From RPQJ01 sp963846885 (GTDB lineage: Bacteria; Pseudomonadota; Gammaproteobacteria; Steroidobacterales; Steroidobacteraceae), in contig CAWJXS010000023.1 of NCBI GenBank assembly GCA_963846885.1, positions 62,001 through 126,000 on the forward strand: a DNA stretch of 64,000 nt, written 5' to 3'. The position numbers were made by a program, and so were the translations under genes. Position 1 is the stretch's first letter, and each line of letters opens with the position of its first letter. Under the pieces are notes generated by a model. That model was not told where the DNA came from. It did no database searches and saw only the letters and a program-made list of their open reading frames with translations. Positions 19,925 through 29,091 of this stretch are shown piece by piece.

Positions 19925-22662
19925 CTGGCGATCGCGAGGCGTGCATCGATCGAGCCCGCGTAACCACCGCCCGGCTGCATGACCACCGCGACCGGTTGCA
20001 CCAGCGACATCCGCAGGCGGGCAGCCTGCTCGGCGTCGAGGCGTGCCGTGTAGGAGCCCGGCGCCAGGCCCTCGAACAGGACGGTGCCGTCGTATTCGGT
20101 GCGGCCGCGCGCTGCCACCTTGCCGCGGCTGTCGACGAGTTCCACGGCCAGTGCCGCGATGCCGCGCTCGCCACCTTGCGCCAGCGGCAACACGAAGCGG
20201 AGGGTGACCTCGCCCGAAACCTGCAGCGCGTAGCGTGCAACGCCCACGCGTCCGGGCCGCGTGACGACTTCGACACTGTCCGCCGGAGTTTTCAGGAATG
20301 GGTCTTCGATCGACTGCAGGTCGAGGCCGACCAGTGCCTTGCCGGTGTCCCCCAGTCCAGGGACGAGCATGTAGCCGTTCTCATCCGCCGGTGCGTTGAA
20401 TTCGCCCGAGGTCGAGCGCAGGCCGGGCAACGGCACTTCACCAGGCTGACGACGACCGTCGCCATTGGCATCGACGAACGCCTCGAGCGCCAGCGCGCCG
20501 CCCGTGGTCGCCCCGGGCCGCACGCTGCGATACCCGCGACGCAGCGGATCGAACAGGGCTCCGGTCGAGAACTGCAGGCCCGCGGTCCAGAGGTCGAGCT
20601 TCGTGACGTAGCTGCCGCCGAGCGTCACGTCCATGAAGCGAGTGCGCCACGTCGCGCCGCTCGTGAGCGATGTGTAGCGCGTCTCGCCCCAGTCCTGTTG
20701 CACGCCGAAGCGGATCGAGGTGCGCTGCGACAGGTTACGGTCGACGGTCAACGCCGACGTGGTGAAGTCGGTGTTGGGCAGCAATGCATAGCTCAGGTTG
20801 GCGCGTACCTGCCAGTTCGAGCCGAGGATCGTGCTGGCATCGAACGAGCCGGACATGAATTCCTCGGAACCCTGGCCGGGCCGCCGATAGTGGTTGTAGG
20901 CGAGGCCCGACGACAGCAGCACGGGACCGAGCGGCGCGGTGACCTGGCCGCTCGCCACCCAGCTTTCCGTGCCGTCGCGTCGCTCGTCGCGTCGCACGGC
21001 GACGGTTGCAGGCAGCACCTGCTCGGTGCCGGGCAAAGGCGCGCTGAAATCGGTGCGCACGTCGGTCAGCCGACGCAATGGATTGCCCGGGTCGATGGCT
21101 GTGCCGCTCATCTCGTCGGCATAGTCGCCCTGGTATTCGTTGTGCCGCAGGACGAAAGGCACGGCGCCGAACCGGCCTGCAAGACCGAGCGACCCAGCCT
21201 GGCCATCACCGTCATCGCGCGAATAATCGAGTTGCATGGCGAGACCGCCGAGCGCTGCGGCAAGGCCGACGTTCGCGAGGTTGCGGGTGTCATCGGGATA
21301 GGGTGTGTAGCGTCCCGTACCGAGGCGTGCGGTCAACCTGTCCGTGAGTCCGTGACTCACCATCGCGGAATATGAAAGCACGCCGTAACCCGCGTCGAGC
21401 AGGCCCGGATCCACGACTGGGTCGCTGAGGTCGATCATGTCGATGCCCTGCTCGACGGCGCCGAAGCTGACTTCGGTCTGGCCGACGGCGAGTTGCCCAC
21501 CGCCCACGTTGATCTGGCGCACGTCGTCGTAACGCTCGCCGCGCGGACCGTAGAAAGCGATGCGAACGACGTTGAGGCCAAAGACCAGCGGCACGCCCAG
21601 GAATTCGTAGCGACCCTGGATCGGCGCGGGCTGCGACGCGCGCAGCACCTCGTTGACGTACAGCTCGGCTTCGTAGCCGGTGGGCATTTCGCCGCGCAGG
21701 TCGATGCTGTCGAAGACGTTGGCGCGCGCGCGCGGCTCGTTGGTATACGAAAAGCCGCGGCCTCCGCGGCTCGCCATGCCGAGGCTCAGCAATGGCGTGA
21801 AGACGTCGCCAGCCGCGACTGCGGGGCCGGTCATCGCGCCAGAACTGTCTGGCGCAAAACCGCGCCGCTCGAACACGACCCGTGCCGAGTTCGGCGAGCC
21901 GTTGTCGTCCGAGGCCACGAACGCCTGCAGACCGGAGAAGGCGAGGTCGCCTGCGACCCGGAAGTCCCACTGCGTGGAGCGCTCGGGATACTCGTTCGAC
22001 GCGCCGAGCGCCAGGTTCAGGTCCAATGCGGGAGCGCTGTACAGCCGATAGGGGAGAGCAACGGCCAGGGGCGGTCGGCTGCGGGCATTGCCGTCGGCGT
22101 CGAGGCCCTCTCGCCTTTGTTCGCGCTCCAGTTTCTGCTGGAAAGGCAAACGCTCCCGGGTCGTGATCGTGAGCAGCGATTCGCTGCGGTTGGCGTCGAA
22201 GCCGAGCGGCAGCAGCTTGCCGAGCACGTCGGCTCGCACGTAGATCTCGTCATCCAGCAGGGTGGCGTCGGTCACGCCGAGTGGCACTTGCCGGTCTTCG
22301 ACCTGCGCCACGCGCTGGTTGAGATCGAGCGTGAACGTGCGTGTGGGCGCGAGGAACCAGCCGGTCGCCGAACGCTCGGGCGGATCCACCATGATCGCGA
22401 AGTCGAGCAGCCGGGCCAGTTCGCCGAGCGGAAGGTACACGCCGGCGCGAGATGAGTAGGCGCCGAGGGCCTCGGTCAACACCACGTCGCCTAGACGCAC
22501 TTCCAGCAGCAACAGGTCGTCGGCCGTGAACAAAGGCCGCGCGTTGACGATCGGTCTGTTGGCCGCCGCCGGGTCCGCTGCCTCAGCCGCGGGTGACAGG
22601 CACTGCGCGACCGCGAGCGTCGCGAGGAGGCCCGCCAGGACGATGAAGCGTCGCGCGATCAC
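19921..22662 (-). CDS. Outer-membrane fimbrial usher
   Basis: Pilus assembly channel, 913 residues, with a signal peptide ending near AEA-ADPAA. The N-terminal domain (LFTADDLLLLEVRLGDVVLTEALGAY) binds chaperone-subunit complexes in known ushers. The barrel/plug region carries usher hallmarks: GRGFSYTNEPRARANVFDS, PTGYEAELYVNEVLR, and FLGVPLVFGLNVVRIAFYGPRGE. The C-terminal region has EAFVDANGDGRRQPGE and a beta-sandwich domain (YDGTVLFEGLAPGSYTARLD). It looks like the non-classical ushers that accompany DUF4402 pilins rather than FimD/PapC. GTG start at 22662 overlaps the chaperone stop (GTGA). Confidence 0.86.
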   Translation of the reverse strand: MIARRFIVLAGLLATLAVAQCLSPAAEAADPAAANRPIVNARPLFTADDLLLLEVRLGDVVLTEALGAYSSRAGVYLPLGELARLLDFAIMVDPPERSATGWFLAPTRTFTLDLNQRVAQVEDRQVPLGVTDATLLDDEIYVRADVLGKLLPLGFDANRSESLLTITTRERLPFQQKLEREQRREGLDADGNARSRPPLAVALPYRLYSAPALDLNLALGASNEYPERSTQWDFRVAGDLAFSGLQAFVASDDNGSPNSARVVFERRGFAPDSSGAMTGPAVAAGDVFTPLLSLGMASRGGRGFSYTNEPRARANVFDSIDLRGEMPTGYEAELYVNEVLRASQPAPIQGRYEFLGVPLVFGLNVVRIAFYGPRGERYDDVRQINVGGGQLAVGQTEVSFGAVEQGIDMIDLSDPVVDPGLLDAGYGVLSYSAMVSHGLTDRLTARLGTGRYTPYPDDTRNLANVGLAAALGGLAMQLDYSRDDGDGQAGSLGLAGRFGAVPFVLRHNEYQGDYADEMSGTAIDPGNPLRRLTDVRTDFSAPLPGTEQVLPATVAVRRDERRDGTESWVASGQVTAPLGPVLLSSGLAYNHYRRPGQGSEEFMSGSFDASTILGSNWQVRANLSYALLPNTDFTTSALTVDRNLSQRTSIRFGVQQDWGETRYTSLTSGATWRTRFMDVTLGGSYVTKLDLWTAGLQFSTGALFDPLRRGYRSVRPGATTGGALALEAFVDANGDGRRQPGEVPLPGLRSTSGEFNAPADENGYMLVPGLGDTGKALVGLDLQSIEDPFLKTPADSVEVVTRPGRVGVARYALQVSGEVTLRFVLPLAQGGERGIAALAVELVDSRGKVAARGRTEYDGTVLFEGLAPGSYTARLDAEQAARLRMSLVQPVAVVMQPGGGYAGSIDARLAIAR

Positions 22663-23570
22663 CGGACATCGATGTTCGCGGTGGCGAGCACCTTCCCGGG
22701 GGTGGCGTCGTCATCGGTGTAGCGGACGGTCACTTGCTCGCCGGCCACGGGCAGGCGCACGAGCGGAATGGTGGCGGCACGCACCGCGATCTCTGGATAC
22801 ACGGCGATGCCCTTCATCGCGCCGATGGACTCGGGCTTGGCATTGCCTTTCTGTGCGAGGACTTCGAGATTGCCGTAGGACGAGCCGTCCCCGGTGCGCG
22901 CCAGTTGCAGTTCGACGCTGCCCGGACTGTCCTGGGCATCGCCGTCGGTGCGCAGTCGCAGCGCCGGTCCCGCAATGGTGACGGCACCCGGCGTAGTGTC
23001 CTGACGCACGATCAAAGGAATCGACAAGGCCAGCAAGGCCACGACGCGCGTCGAGAGTTCGTCCTCGCTCGTTGCGGCAGCCTGCTCGGCCGTCAGGCCC
23101 GCATCTTCCGGCGGCAGTGTCGCTACCGTGAGGTGGGTACGATATTCGCCGGCCTTGAGGCCCTGTGGCGGCAATACCCGCACACGAATGGTCTGGCTTT
23201 CGCCGGGTCCCAGCGTGACGCGGCGCGGACTGAACGTGATCATGACCTTGGCCGACTGGAGACGCCCGGCTGCGCCGGCGGCGTCGGTGCCTGCCTTGAT
23301 CTCGTCCAGTGGAATGATCTGGCCGTCTTCGAGCATCACGCGATCGACGAGGTCGATGGCGTACGACGCACCGGACGTGCCGCGATTGAAGACATAGACG
23401 ACGCCCGACCGGTTCGCACCGCCCAGGACGAGGCGTTTCGGCGAGATGTTGAGGTCGGCGCCGTCGGGCTGTTGTGACCGCGCGAGACCGCCCGCAGTCA
23501 GCGCCAGCAGCGCGAAGGCAAGCAGAAAGGGTCGGCAAGTACGGCGTAACAGGGCGTCCATTGTCGTCAT
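22659..23570 (-). CDS. Periplasmic pilus chaperone (PapD-like)
   Basis: About 303 residues: signal peptide (LLALTAGGLARSQQ), then an Ig-like chaperone fold. DLNISPKRLVLGGANRSGVVYVFNRG corresponds to the PapD N-terminal strand region and ITFSPRRVTLGPGESQTIRVRV to the strand that donates to pilins. An unusual acidic insert (LPPEDAGLTAEQAAATSEDELS) precedes VALLALSIPLIVRQD. ATG at 23570 is two bases after AAGGA; ATG at 23561 is better spaced and may be the true start. It is first in the overlapping block chaperone-usher-luxR-adhesin-minor pilin. Confidence 0.82.
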   Translation of the reverse strand: MTTMDALLRRTCRPFLLAFALLALTAGGLARSQQPDGADLNISPKRLVLGGANRSGVVYVFNRGTSGASYAIDLVDRVMLEDGQIIPLDEIKAGTDAAGAAGRLQSAKVMITFSPRRVTLGPGESQTIRVRVLPPQGLKAGEYRTHLTVATLPPEDAGLTAEQAAATSEDELSTRVVALLALSIPLIVRQDTTPGAVTIAGPALRLRTDGDAQDSPGSVELQLARTGDGSSYGNLEVLAQKGNAKPESIGAMKGIAVYPEIAVRAATIPLVRLPVAGEQVTVRYTDDDATPGKVLATANIDVR

Positions 23571-23590
23571 CGTCCTTCTTAAAGAGGCAA

Positions 23591-23624
23591 CCCGGGCGGC
23601 GGGGGGTACAGAAAGCCGCCCGGG
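23591..23624 (-). terminator. GC-rich hairpin between major pilin and chaperone genes
   Basis: CCCGGGCGGC (23591-23600) pairs perfectly with GCCGCCCGGG (23615-23624) around a 14-base loop, extendable by three pairs after one mismatch. There is no strong T-tract after it on the minus strand. Its place between a highly expressed pilin gene and the assembly genes suits partial termination or mRNA 3'-end protection. Confidence 0.55.
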
Positions 23625-23675
23625 CTGCCGATCAGTCAACCTGCAATGGATATCAGACTGGTTCCGATGTGCGGA

Positions 23676-24215
23676 TCAGTTGTACGAAGCGGTGACGGTG
23701 AAGCTGCCCGTGTAGGTGCCCGTGGCCGTCGACGACGCCAGGTCGAACTCGCCGCCCACCAGCACTTCGTAGCTGCCTTCGCTGCCGAGCGTGCCGCTCA
23801 GCGTCTTGGTCGTGCCGGCCGCGGCGATGCTGCCGTCGTTCGACGTCGTGACGGTGAGCTTGTTGGCGCCGTTCGCCAGGTCGAACGAGGCCGGCACGGC
23901 GACCGTCATGGCCTGCGCGCCTTCGCCGCGGATCGTGAACTTGGCCGACGTCGGCGTCGCCGAGCTCGACGGGGAGGCGATGCCGGTGCCGAGGGTGCGG
24001 GCGCCGTCATTGGCGACCGTGACCTTGGCCGAACCGGTGCGGGGCTTCACCAGCGTGCCGAACTCGATGTCGCGATCCTTGGTGACGGTGATCGGCTGGA
24101 TGATCAGGGCGGAGGCGTTGGCAGTGGCGCTGTCCGCCTCGGGGCCGGCAAACGCGGGGGCGCTCGCAGCGGTGATCAGGAGGGCGGCGGCGAGAAGCTT
24201 CGAGTGGACGTTCAT
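23676..24215 (-). CDS. DUF4402 domain major pilin (179 aa)
   Basis: Signal peptide MNVHSKLLAAALLITAASAPAFA, then one DUF4402 domain: LIIQPITVTKDRDIEFGTLVKPRTG ... GTYTGSFTVTASYN. There is no cysteine in the mature protein. ATG at 24215 has AAGGAA eight bases upstream, the best ribosome site in the locus, consistent with the main structural subunit. It is promoter-proximal, and a 105-bp gap with a hairpin separates it from the chaperone gene. The same domain recurs in the last two genes of the operon. Confidence 0.85.
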   Translation of the reverse strand: MNVHSKLLAAALLITAASAPAFAGPEADSATANASALIIQPITVTKDRDIEFGTLVKPRTGSAKVTVANDGARTLGTGIASPSSSATPTSAKFTIRGEGAQAMTVAVPASFDLANGANKLTVTTSNDGSIAAAGTTKTLSGTLGSEGSYEVLVGGEFDLASSTATGTYTGSFTVTASYN

Positions 24216-24493
24216 TGGAATTTTCCTTCGTGTGAAAACTGTGCGGATTTCGTTGCGTTCTGCGGCTACGAGCGTGGCGCGCTTGCGCCCTGTTGATGCC
24301 CGTTGGCCGGTGCGCTGAACTCTAGGTGCGGCGTCGAAGGTCCCCGACACCCATCTGGGTGGGATCACCGTGGGGAATGGTTCACGTTGAAACGATGCGG
24401 CGCCCGCGCGTGACGGCCGTCACATTCCATGCGCGCGTGCGGGACGCCGCAGGTGCTGCGGCATCTGCGGACCACGCCCAGGGCGAGCGCCAA
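24216..24493. promoter_or_regulatory. Upstream region of the pilus operon with two palindromes
   Basis: This 278-bp gap lies between the P-type ATPase stop and the pilin start, both on the minus strand. It holds CACCCA-TC-TGGGTG (24348-24361), the 14-bp perfect palindrome GTGACGGCCGTCAC (24410-24423), and a small stem GCCGCAG-GTG-CTGCGGC (24446-24462) without a T-tract that may end the ATPase transcript. I could not fix a convincing -35/-10 pair. The palindromes are candidate sites for the operon's own LuxR-type regulator, by position only. Confidence 0.4.
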
Positions 24494-27226
24494 TTAGCTG
24501 GACGTGGTGTTTTGCGCCGCGCGTTGGCTGCGGCGCCGCCAGCTGCTTTTCTGCAATTCCATCACCAGCAGCAGGCTCAGTGATGCGGCGCCGAGCGCAA
24601 TCCACGCCGCAGCGGGTAATGGGCCCAGTTGCAGCACTCGCTGCAGCAGCGGGACATGCATCGCCGCCACATGCAGCAGCAAGGCCCCGGTCACGCCCGC
24701 GACCAGTAGCGGGTTGTGACCGAGTGGAATGCGGAAGACGGAGATCGTTTCCGAGCGCGCATTGAAGGCATCCACGTTCTGCATCAGCACCATCAACAGC
24801 ATCAACGCGTTGCGTGCGTCGGGCACTGCCACGCCACGTGCGATCATCCAGCCATACAGCGCGAACCCCAGCAGCGCCATCCAGAGCCCGCCCAACAGGC
24901 CGCGTTCGAGCATCAGCCGGTCGAAAACGGGTTCGTCGGGACGGCGTGGGGGCGAACGCATTTCGTCGCCACGGCCCTTCTCGAAGGCCAGCGAAACGTC
25001 CTGGATGCCGTTCGTCACCAGATTGAGCCATAGCAGCTGCGTCGGCAGCAGGGGCAGGGGCAGTCCCGCGATCACCGCGAGGCCGACGGTCAGGACCTCC
25101 GCAATGCCGGCCGCGATCACCAGGTAGACGACGTTGCGGATGTTCTTGTAGGCGACGCGGCCTTCCTCGACGCCGGCCACGATCGTCGCGAAGTTGTCGT
25201 CGCTCAGCACGACGTCGGCTGCATCGCGCGCCACGTCTGTCCCGCCGCGCCCCATGGCAATGCCGATGTTGGCATGCCGCAGGGCGGGTGCGTCGTTGAC
25301 GCCGTCGCCGGTGACGGCGACGAAGTGCCCTGCCTGTTGTGCCGCACGCACGATAGCCAGCTTCTGGGCAGGGTTTACGCGAGCGTAGACGCGGGTGGAG
25401 GCGACCGATTGTACGAGCAGGTCTTCGCTCGCCGATTGCAGGTCGGGGCCGTGGATCACGTCGGCGGCGGTCGCGGCGATGCCGAGTTCGCGCGCGATGG
25501 CGAGGGCCGTGACCGGATGATCCCCAGTCATCATGATGACGCGCACGCCCGCGCTGCGGCAATCCTGCAGGGCGGCAGCAGCCTCCGGACGCAGCGGATC
25601 GACCAGGCCCACGAGTCCGGCGAACTGCAGTCCCGTCGGCGGCGGCGGCACTCCGGAGCCGTCCACGGCGTCCGCCGTGAATCCTGCGGCCAGCGCCAGC
25701 ACGCGCTGGCCACGGCCCGCCATGTCGAACTGGGCTGACTGCGCCCGTGCGCGTTGCGTCGCGTCGACGTTGCACATCGACAGCACGCGCTCGGGCGCGC
25801 CCTTGGCGGCGATCCACGTGGTGCCTGCTTGGTCGCGGTGGAAGGTGACGGCAAAACCGTGCTCGGGTTCGAACGGAATCGCGGCCGTAAGGGGACGCTG
25901 CTCGAGCAGCGTCGCGCGTTGGACGCCGCCCTTGTGCGCCAGCGACAGCAGTGCGACGTCAGTCGGGTCGCCGCGCCATGCCCAGCCCGGGCCGTCCGGG
26001 CGCAGGTCGCCTTCGTTGCAGGCGGCGGCCACTTCGAGCAATTGCGTCAGGCAGGCGTCGCCGGGCGGGAACGGTGTCGTGTCCGGGTGTTCGATGCGTC
26101 CGGTAGGCTCGTAGCCCGCGCCGGTGACCTTGCCGCGCGTGCCATCCGCCAGCAGGAACTCGCGGACGGTCAATTCGTTGCACGTGAGCGTGCCGGTCTT
26201 GTCGCTGGCGATCAGCGTGCAACTGCCCAGGCCTTCCACGGCAGGAAGCCTGCGGACGATCGCCCCTCGGCTGGCCATGCGCCGGGCGGCGACGGCGAGC
26301 GCGATCGTGATCGCAACGGGCAGTCCTTCGGGAATGGCCGAGACGGCGAGCGCGACGCCGAACGTGAACATCGTTGCCACACCCGCGCCGTGCCACAGGA
26401 CGGCAACCGCGCCGATCAACAGCGCGGCCGCCAGCACCGCGAGTGCGATGACGCGACTGAACCGCTCCATGCGCTCGACCAGCGGCGGCTTGCCGGTGTC
26501 GGCGGCCGTGATGGCGATCGCCAGCCGACCTGCGAGCGTGGACGCGCCCGTCGCGACGACCACGCCGTTGCCGCGACCCCTGGCCACCGAGGAGCCCGCA
26601 AACGCAAGGTTGACGCAGTCGGCGGGCTCCATGCCCGCCTGGCCGATCCATGCGGCGTCCTTGGCGACGGGCAGCGATTCGCCGGTCAGGAGGGCCTCGT
26701 CGATTTCGAGTCCATGCGTGTCGAGCAGCCGCAGGTCGGCGGCAATGCGCTGGCCGCTCTCGAGCGCCACCACGTCTCCCGGCACGAGTCCCGCAGCGTC
26801 GACGTCGATGAACTGTCCGTCGCGCAGCACGGTGGCGCGAACCTGCAGCAGTTGCTGCAGGCTGTGCCGTTGCCGCTCCGCGCGCCATTCCTGCCAACCG
26901 CCGATAGCCGAGTTGACGAGCAGGACCACGCCAATGAACCCCGCGTCGCCGATCTCCCCTAACCACAACGACGCCAGGGCCGCCGCCAGCAGGACATAGA
27001 TCAACGGACTCTTGAGTTGGCGCAGCCCGACCTGCAGGGCCCCAGGCGGAGCCGTCGTGGGCAAAAGGTTGGGTCCCGCGCGCCGGAGACGCAGGGCGGC
27101 CTCGACGCTCGTGAGACCGGCAACGGACGTCTCCAGCCCGTCGAGCGTTGTTTGCGCCGGCAAGGCCTGCCAGTCTGCGGGCGCCTGCCAGACACGCGTG
27201 GTTCGCGTGGCACTTCGCGCGGCCAT
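24494..27226 (-). CDS. P2-type cation-transporting ATPase
   Basis: P-type ATPase of about 910 residues. It has an N-terminal cation-ATPase domain (LTSVEAALRLRRAGPNLLPTT), TGES actuator loop (LLTGESLPVAKD), TM4 AIPEGLPVAITIAL, phosphorylation motif SDKTGTLTCNE, MTGDHPVTALAIA and hinge TGDGVNDAPAL. TM6 reads LWLNLVTNGIQD, with Asn where SERCA has the Ca-binding Asp, so calcium specificity is not assured. I start at ATG 27226 (MAARSATRTTRV); the open frame extends to 27418 but that stretch overlaps the divergent rmuC start. It stands alone, with no regulator beside it. Confidence 0.9.
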   Translation of the reverse strand: MAARSATRTTRVWQAPADWQALPAQTTLDGLETSVAGLTSVEAALRLRRAGPNLLPTTAPPGALQVGLRQLKSPLIYVLLAAALASLWLGEIGDAGFIGVVLLVNSAIGGWQEWRAERQRHSLQQLLQVRATVLRDGQFIDVDAAGLVPGDVVALESGQRIAADLRLLDTHGLEIDEALLTGESLPVAKDAAWIGQAGMEPADCVNLAFAGSSVARGRGNGVVVATGASTLAGRLAIAITAADTGKPPLVERMERFSRVIALAVLAAALLIGAVAVLWHGAGVATMFTFGVALAVSAIPEGLPVAITIALAVAARRMASRGAIVRRLPAVEGLGSCTLIASDKTGTLTCNELTVREFLLADGTRGKVTGAGYEPTGRIEHPDTTPFPPGDACLTQLLEVAAACNEGDLRPDGPGWAWRGDPTDVALLSLAHKGGVQRATLLEQRPLTAAIPFEPEHGFAVTFHRDQAGTTWIAAKGAPERVLSMCNVDATQRARAQSAQFDMAGRGQRVLALAAGFTADAVDGSGVPPPPTGLQFAGLVGLVDPLRPEAAAALQDCRSAGVRVIMMTGDHPVTALAIARELGIAATAADVIHGPDLQSASEDLLVQSVASTRVYARVNPAQKLAIVRAAQQAGHFVAVTGDGVNDAPALRHANIGIAMGRGGTDVARDAADVVLSDDNFATIVAGVEEGRVAYKNIRNVVYLVIAAGIAEVLTVGLAVIAGLPLPLLPTQLLWLNLVTNGIQDVSLAFEKGRGDEMRSPPRRPDEPVFDRLMLERGLLGGLWMALLGFALYGWMIARGVAVPDARNALMLLMVLMQNVDAFNARSETISVFRIPLGHNPLLVAGVTGALLLHVAAMHVPLLQRVLQLGPLPAAAWIALGAASLSLLLVMELQKSSWRRRSQRAAQNTTSS

Positions 27227-27282
27227 CGCCCACTGTGGCACGGTGGCCCGCGACCCGTGAGTCGGGGAGGTACTTAAACGCG

Positions 27283-27301
27283 TCACGGGGTCACCCCGTG
27301 A
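27283..27301. promoter_or_regulatory. 19-bp palindrome between divergent ATPase and rmuC
   Basis: TCACGGGGT-C-ACCCCGTGA: perfect 9-bp arms around one base, 57 bp from the ATPase ATG and 53 bp from the rmuC GTG. It sits centrally in a divergent promoter region, as an operator would. A GATAAT at 27316-27321 could be the rmuC -10 box, but no good -35 partner is seen. Confidence 0.4.
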
Positions 27302-27353
27302 GCCCGCCGGGGCGTGATAATGCCGCCCTGGCCGTCCAACGGAGTCCCGCATA

Positions 27354-28982
27354 GTGCAGATGGAAAGCCTCGGCTGGGTCGTGGCCCTGGTGGCTGTGAT
27401 CCTGGTCGCTGTCGTCATGCTCCTGGTGGCCGGTCGCGGTCGGCGGGCGCTGCAGGAGCAGGCAGCGGCCGCGCAATCGGCAGCCGCGGTCGCCGAATCG
27501 CGGCTCGCCGACCTGGCAGCTGCGCATGCCTCGCTCAGCGAAACACACCGGGCGTTGAGCGCCGATCATCTCGCCCTGTCGGGCGAGCGTGAATCGCTGC
27601 GCACGTCGCTGGCAAAGACCACCGAGGACTTGCGACGGGCCGTCGTCGAGTCCACCGGCCTGCGGCAGTCGCTCGACCAAAGCGTGGCCAACGCCACGAA
27701 ACTGGAGTCGGACTGGCGCGTCGCCGCCGCGAACAACACGAGCTTGACGCAGCGTGTCGAGGCGCTCGAAGCACGCATCCGCGCCGCCGAAGAAACGAGT
27801 CGCCAGCAGGCCGATCGTTACGCCGAAGTGGCGGCGCACGCCAAGGCGCTCGAAACCCAGCGCGACGGGCTGCTGGCCCAACTCGCCGAACAGAAGAACT
27901 GGGTGGTGGAGCAGACCCGGTTCTTCGAGGAGAAAGTAACGACCGTCACGGCCCGGCTGATGGAGGAGCGCTCGCTCGCCTTGACCGAGGTGAACAAGCG
28001 CGAGATGGACGCGGTCGTGCTGCCGTTCAAGACGCAGCTGGAAGAGTTCCGCCAGCGCGTGGACCAGATCTACACGACGGAGACGCGCGAACGAGGGCAG
28101 CTGCACGAGCAGATCGTGCAGCTCACGAACCTGAACCAGACGGTGTCGCAGCGGGCCGAGGAACTCACCAACGCGCTCACGATCACCTCGAAATCGACGG
28201 GGGACTGGGGCGAGACGATCATGAAGCGGATCCTGGAGGACTCGGGCCTGAAGGAAGGTCGCGAGTACTCATTGCAGCACTCCATCCAGGGCGAGGATGG
28301 CGAGCGGCTGCAGCCGGATGCCGTGGTGTTCCTGCCCGAGAACCGGCAGGTGATCGTGGACTCCAAGGCGTCCAACAAGGCGTGGAAGGAATACTGCGCC
28401 GCGACCGACGAGGCCGGGCGCGAGCTGCATCTCGCGGCACACCTCGCATCGCTGCGTGCGCACATCCGCGGGCTGTCGGCGAAGAAGTACGAAGCGTCTC
28501 CCGATCTGCATACCGTGGATTTCGTGCTGATGTTCGTCCCGGTGGAAGGCGCGCTGCTCACTGCTTTCCAGCACGACGAGGCGCTGTACACCGACGCCTA
28601 TCGCAGCAAGATCATCCTGGTCACGCCGAGCACGCTGATGGCGGTGCTGAAACTGGTCGAAGGCATGTGGCAGTTCCAGAAGCGCAAGGAATCCGCGGAC
28701 AAGATCGCGGACGCCGGCAAGCGGCTGTACGAGAAACTGACGACGTTCGCGAACACGTTCCTCGAGGTCGGCGAGGCGATCGAGAAGGCCCACGGCACGT
28801 TCGAGAAGGCCAAAGGGCAGTTGTCCACCGGTCGTGGCAACGCCATCCGGATCGCGCAGCAGATGGTGGAGCTGGGAGTGGGGCCCGCGCCCGGCAAGAC
28901 GTTGCCGGCCGAGCTCGTGCAGCTCGCAGGAGATGCAGACGAGCGGGAGCCGAGAGCGATGGCGACGACCCCGGGCCCGTGA
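27354..28982 (+). CDS. rmuC: DNA recombination protein RmuC
   Basis: 542-residue RmuC family protein, linked in E. coli to limiting inversion recombination and predicted to be nuclease-like. An N-terminal TM segment (WVVALVAVILVAVVMLLVAG) is followed by a long Ala/Glu/Arg coiled coil (about 25-235). The conserved domain starts near STGDWGETIMKRILEDSGLKEGREY and includes PDAVVFLPENRQVIVDSKAS and FVLMFVPVEGALLTAF. GTG at 27354 has GGAG nine bases upstream; ATG at 27360 is a near alternative. Confidence 0.92.
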   Translation: MQMESLGWVVALVAVILVAVVMLLVAGRGRRALQEQAAAAQSAAAVAESRLADLAAAHASLSETHRALSADHLALSGERESLRTSLAKTTEDLRRAVVESTGLRQSLDQSVANATKLESDWRVAAANNTSLTQRVEALEARIRAAEETSRQQADRYAEVAAHAKALETQRDGLLAQLAEQKNWVVEQTRFFEEKVTTVTARLMEERSLALTEVNKREMDAVVLPFKTQLEEFRQRVDQIYTTETRERGQLHEQIVQLTNLNQTVSQRAEELTNALTITSKSTGDWGETIMKRILEDSGLKEGREYSLQHSIQGEDGERLQPDAVVFLPENRQVIVDSKASNKAWKEYCAATDEAGRELHLAAHLASLRAHIRGLSAKKYEASPDLHTVDFVLMFVPVEGALLTAFQHDEALYTDAYRSKIILVTPSTLMAVLKLVEGMWQFQKRKESADKIADAGKRLYEKLTTFANTFLEVGEAIEKAHGTFEKAKGQLSTGRGNAIRIAQQMVELGVGPAPGKTLPAELVQLAGDADEREPRAMATTPGP

Positions 28983-29091
28983 CCTCGCTGGGGAATTGCT
29001 GGAGGCGCCGCCGCACTGGTTCCGTGACGCAATAGGAATTGCGCGCCCGCCCGGGAGTCGGGGCGCCGACGACACAAGGGGGAAGTGACTC

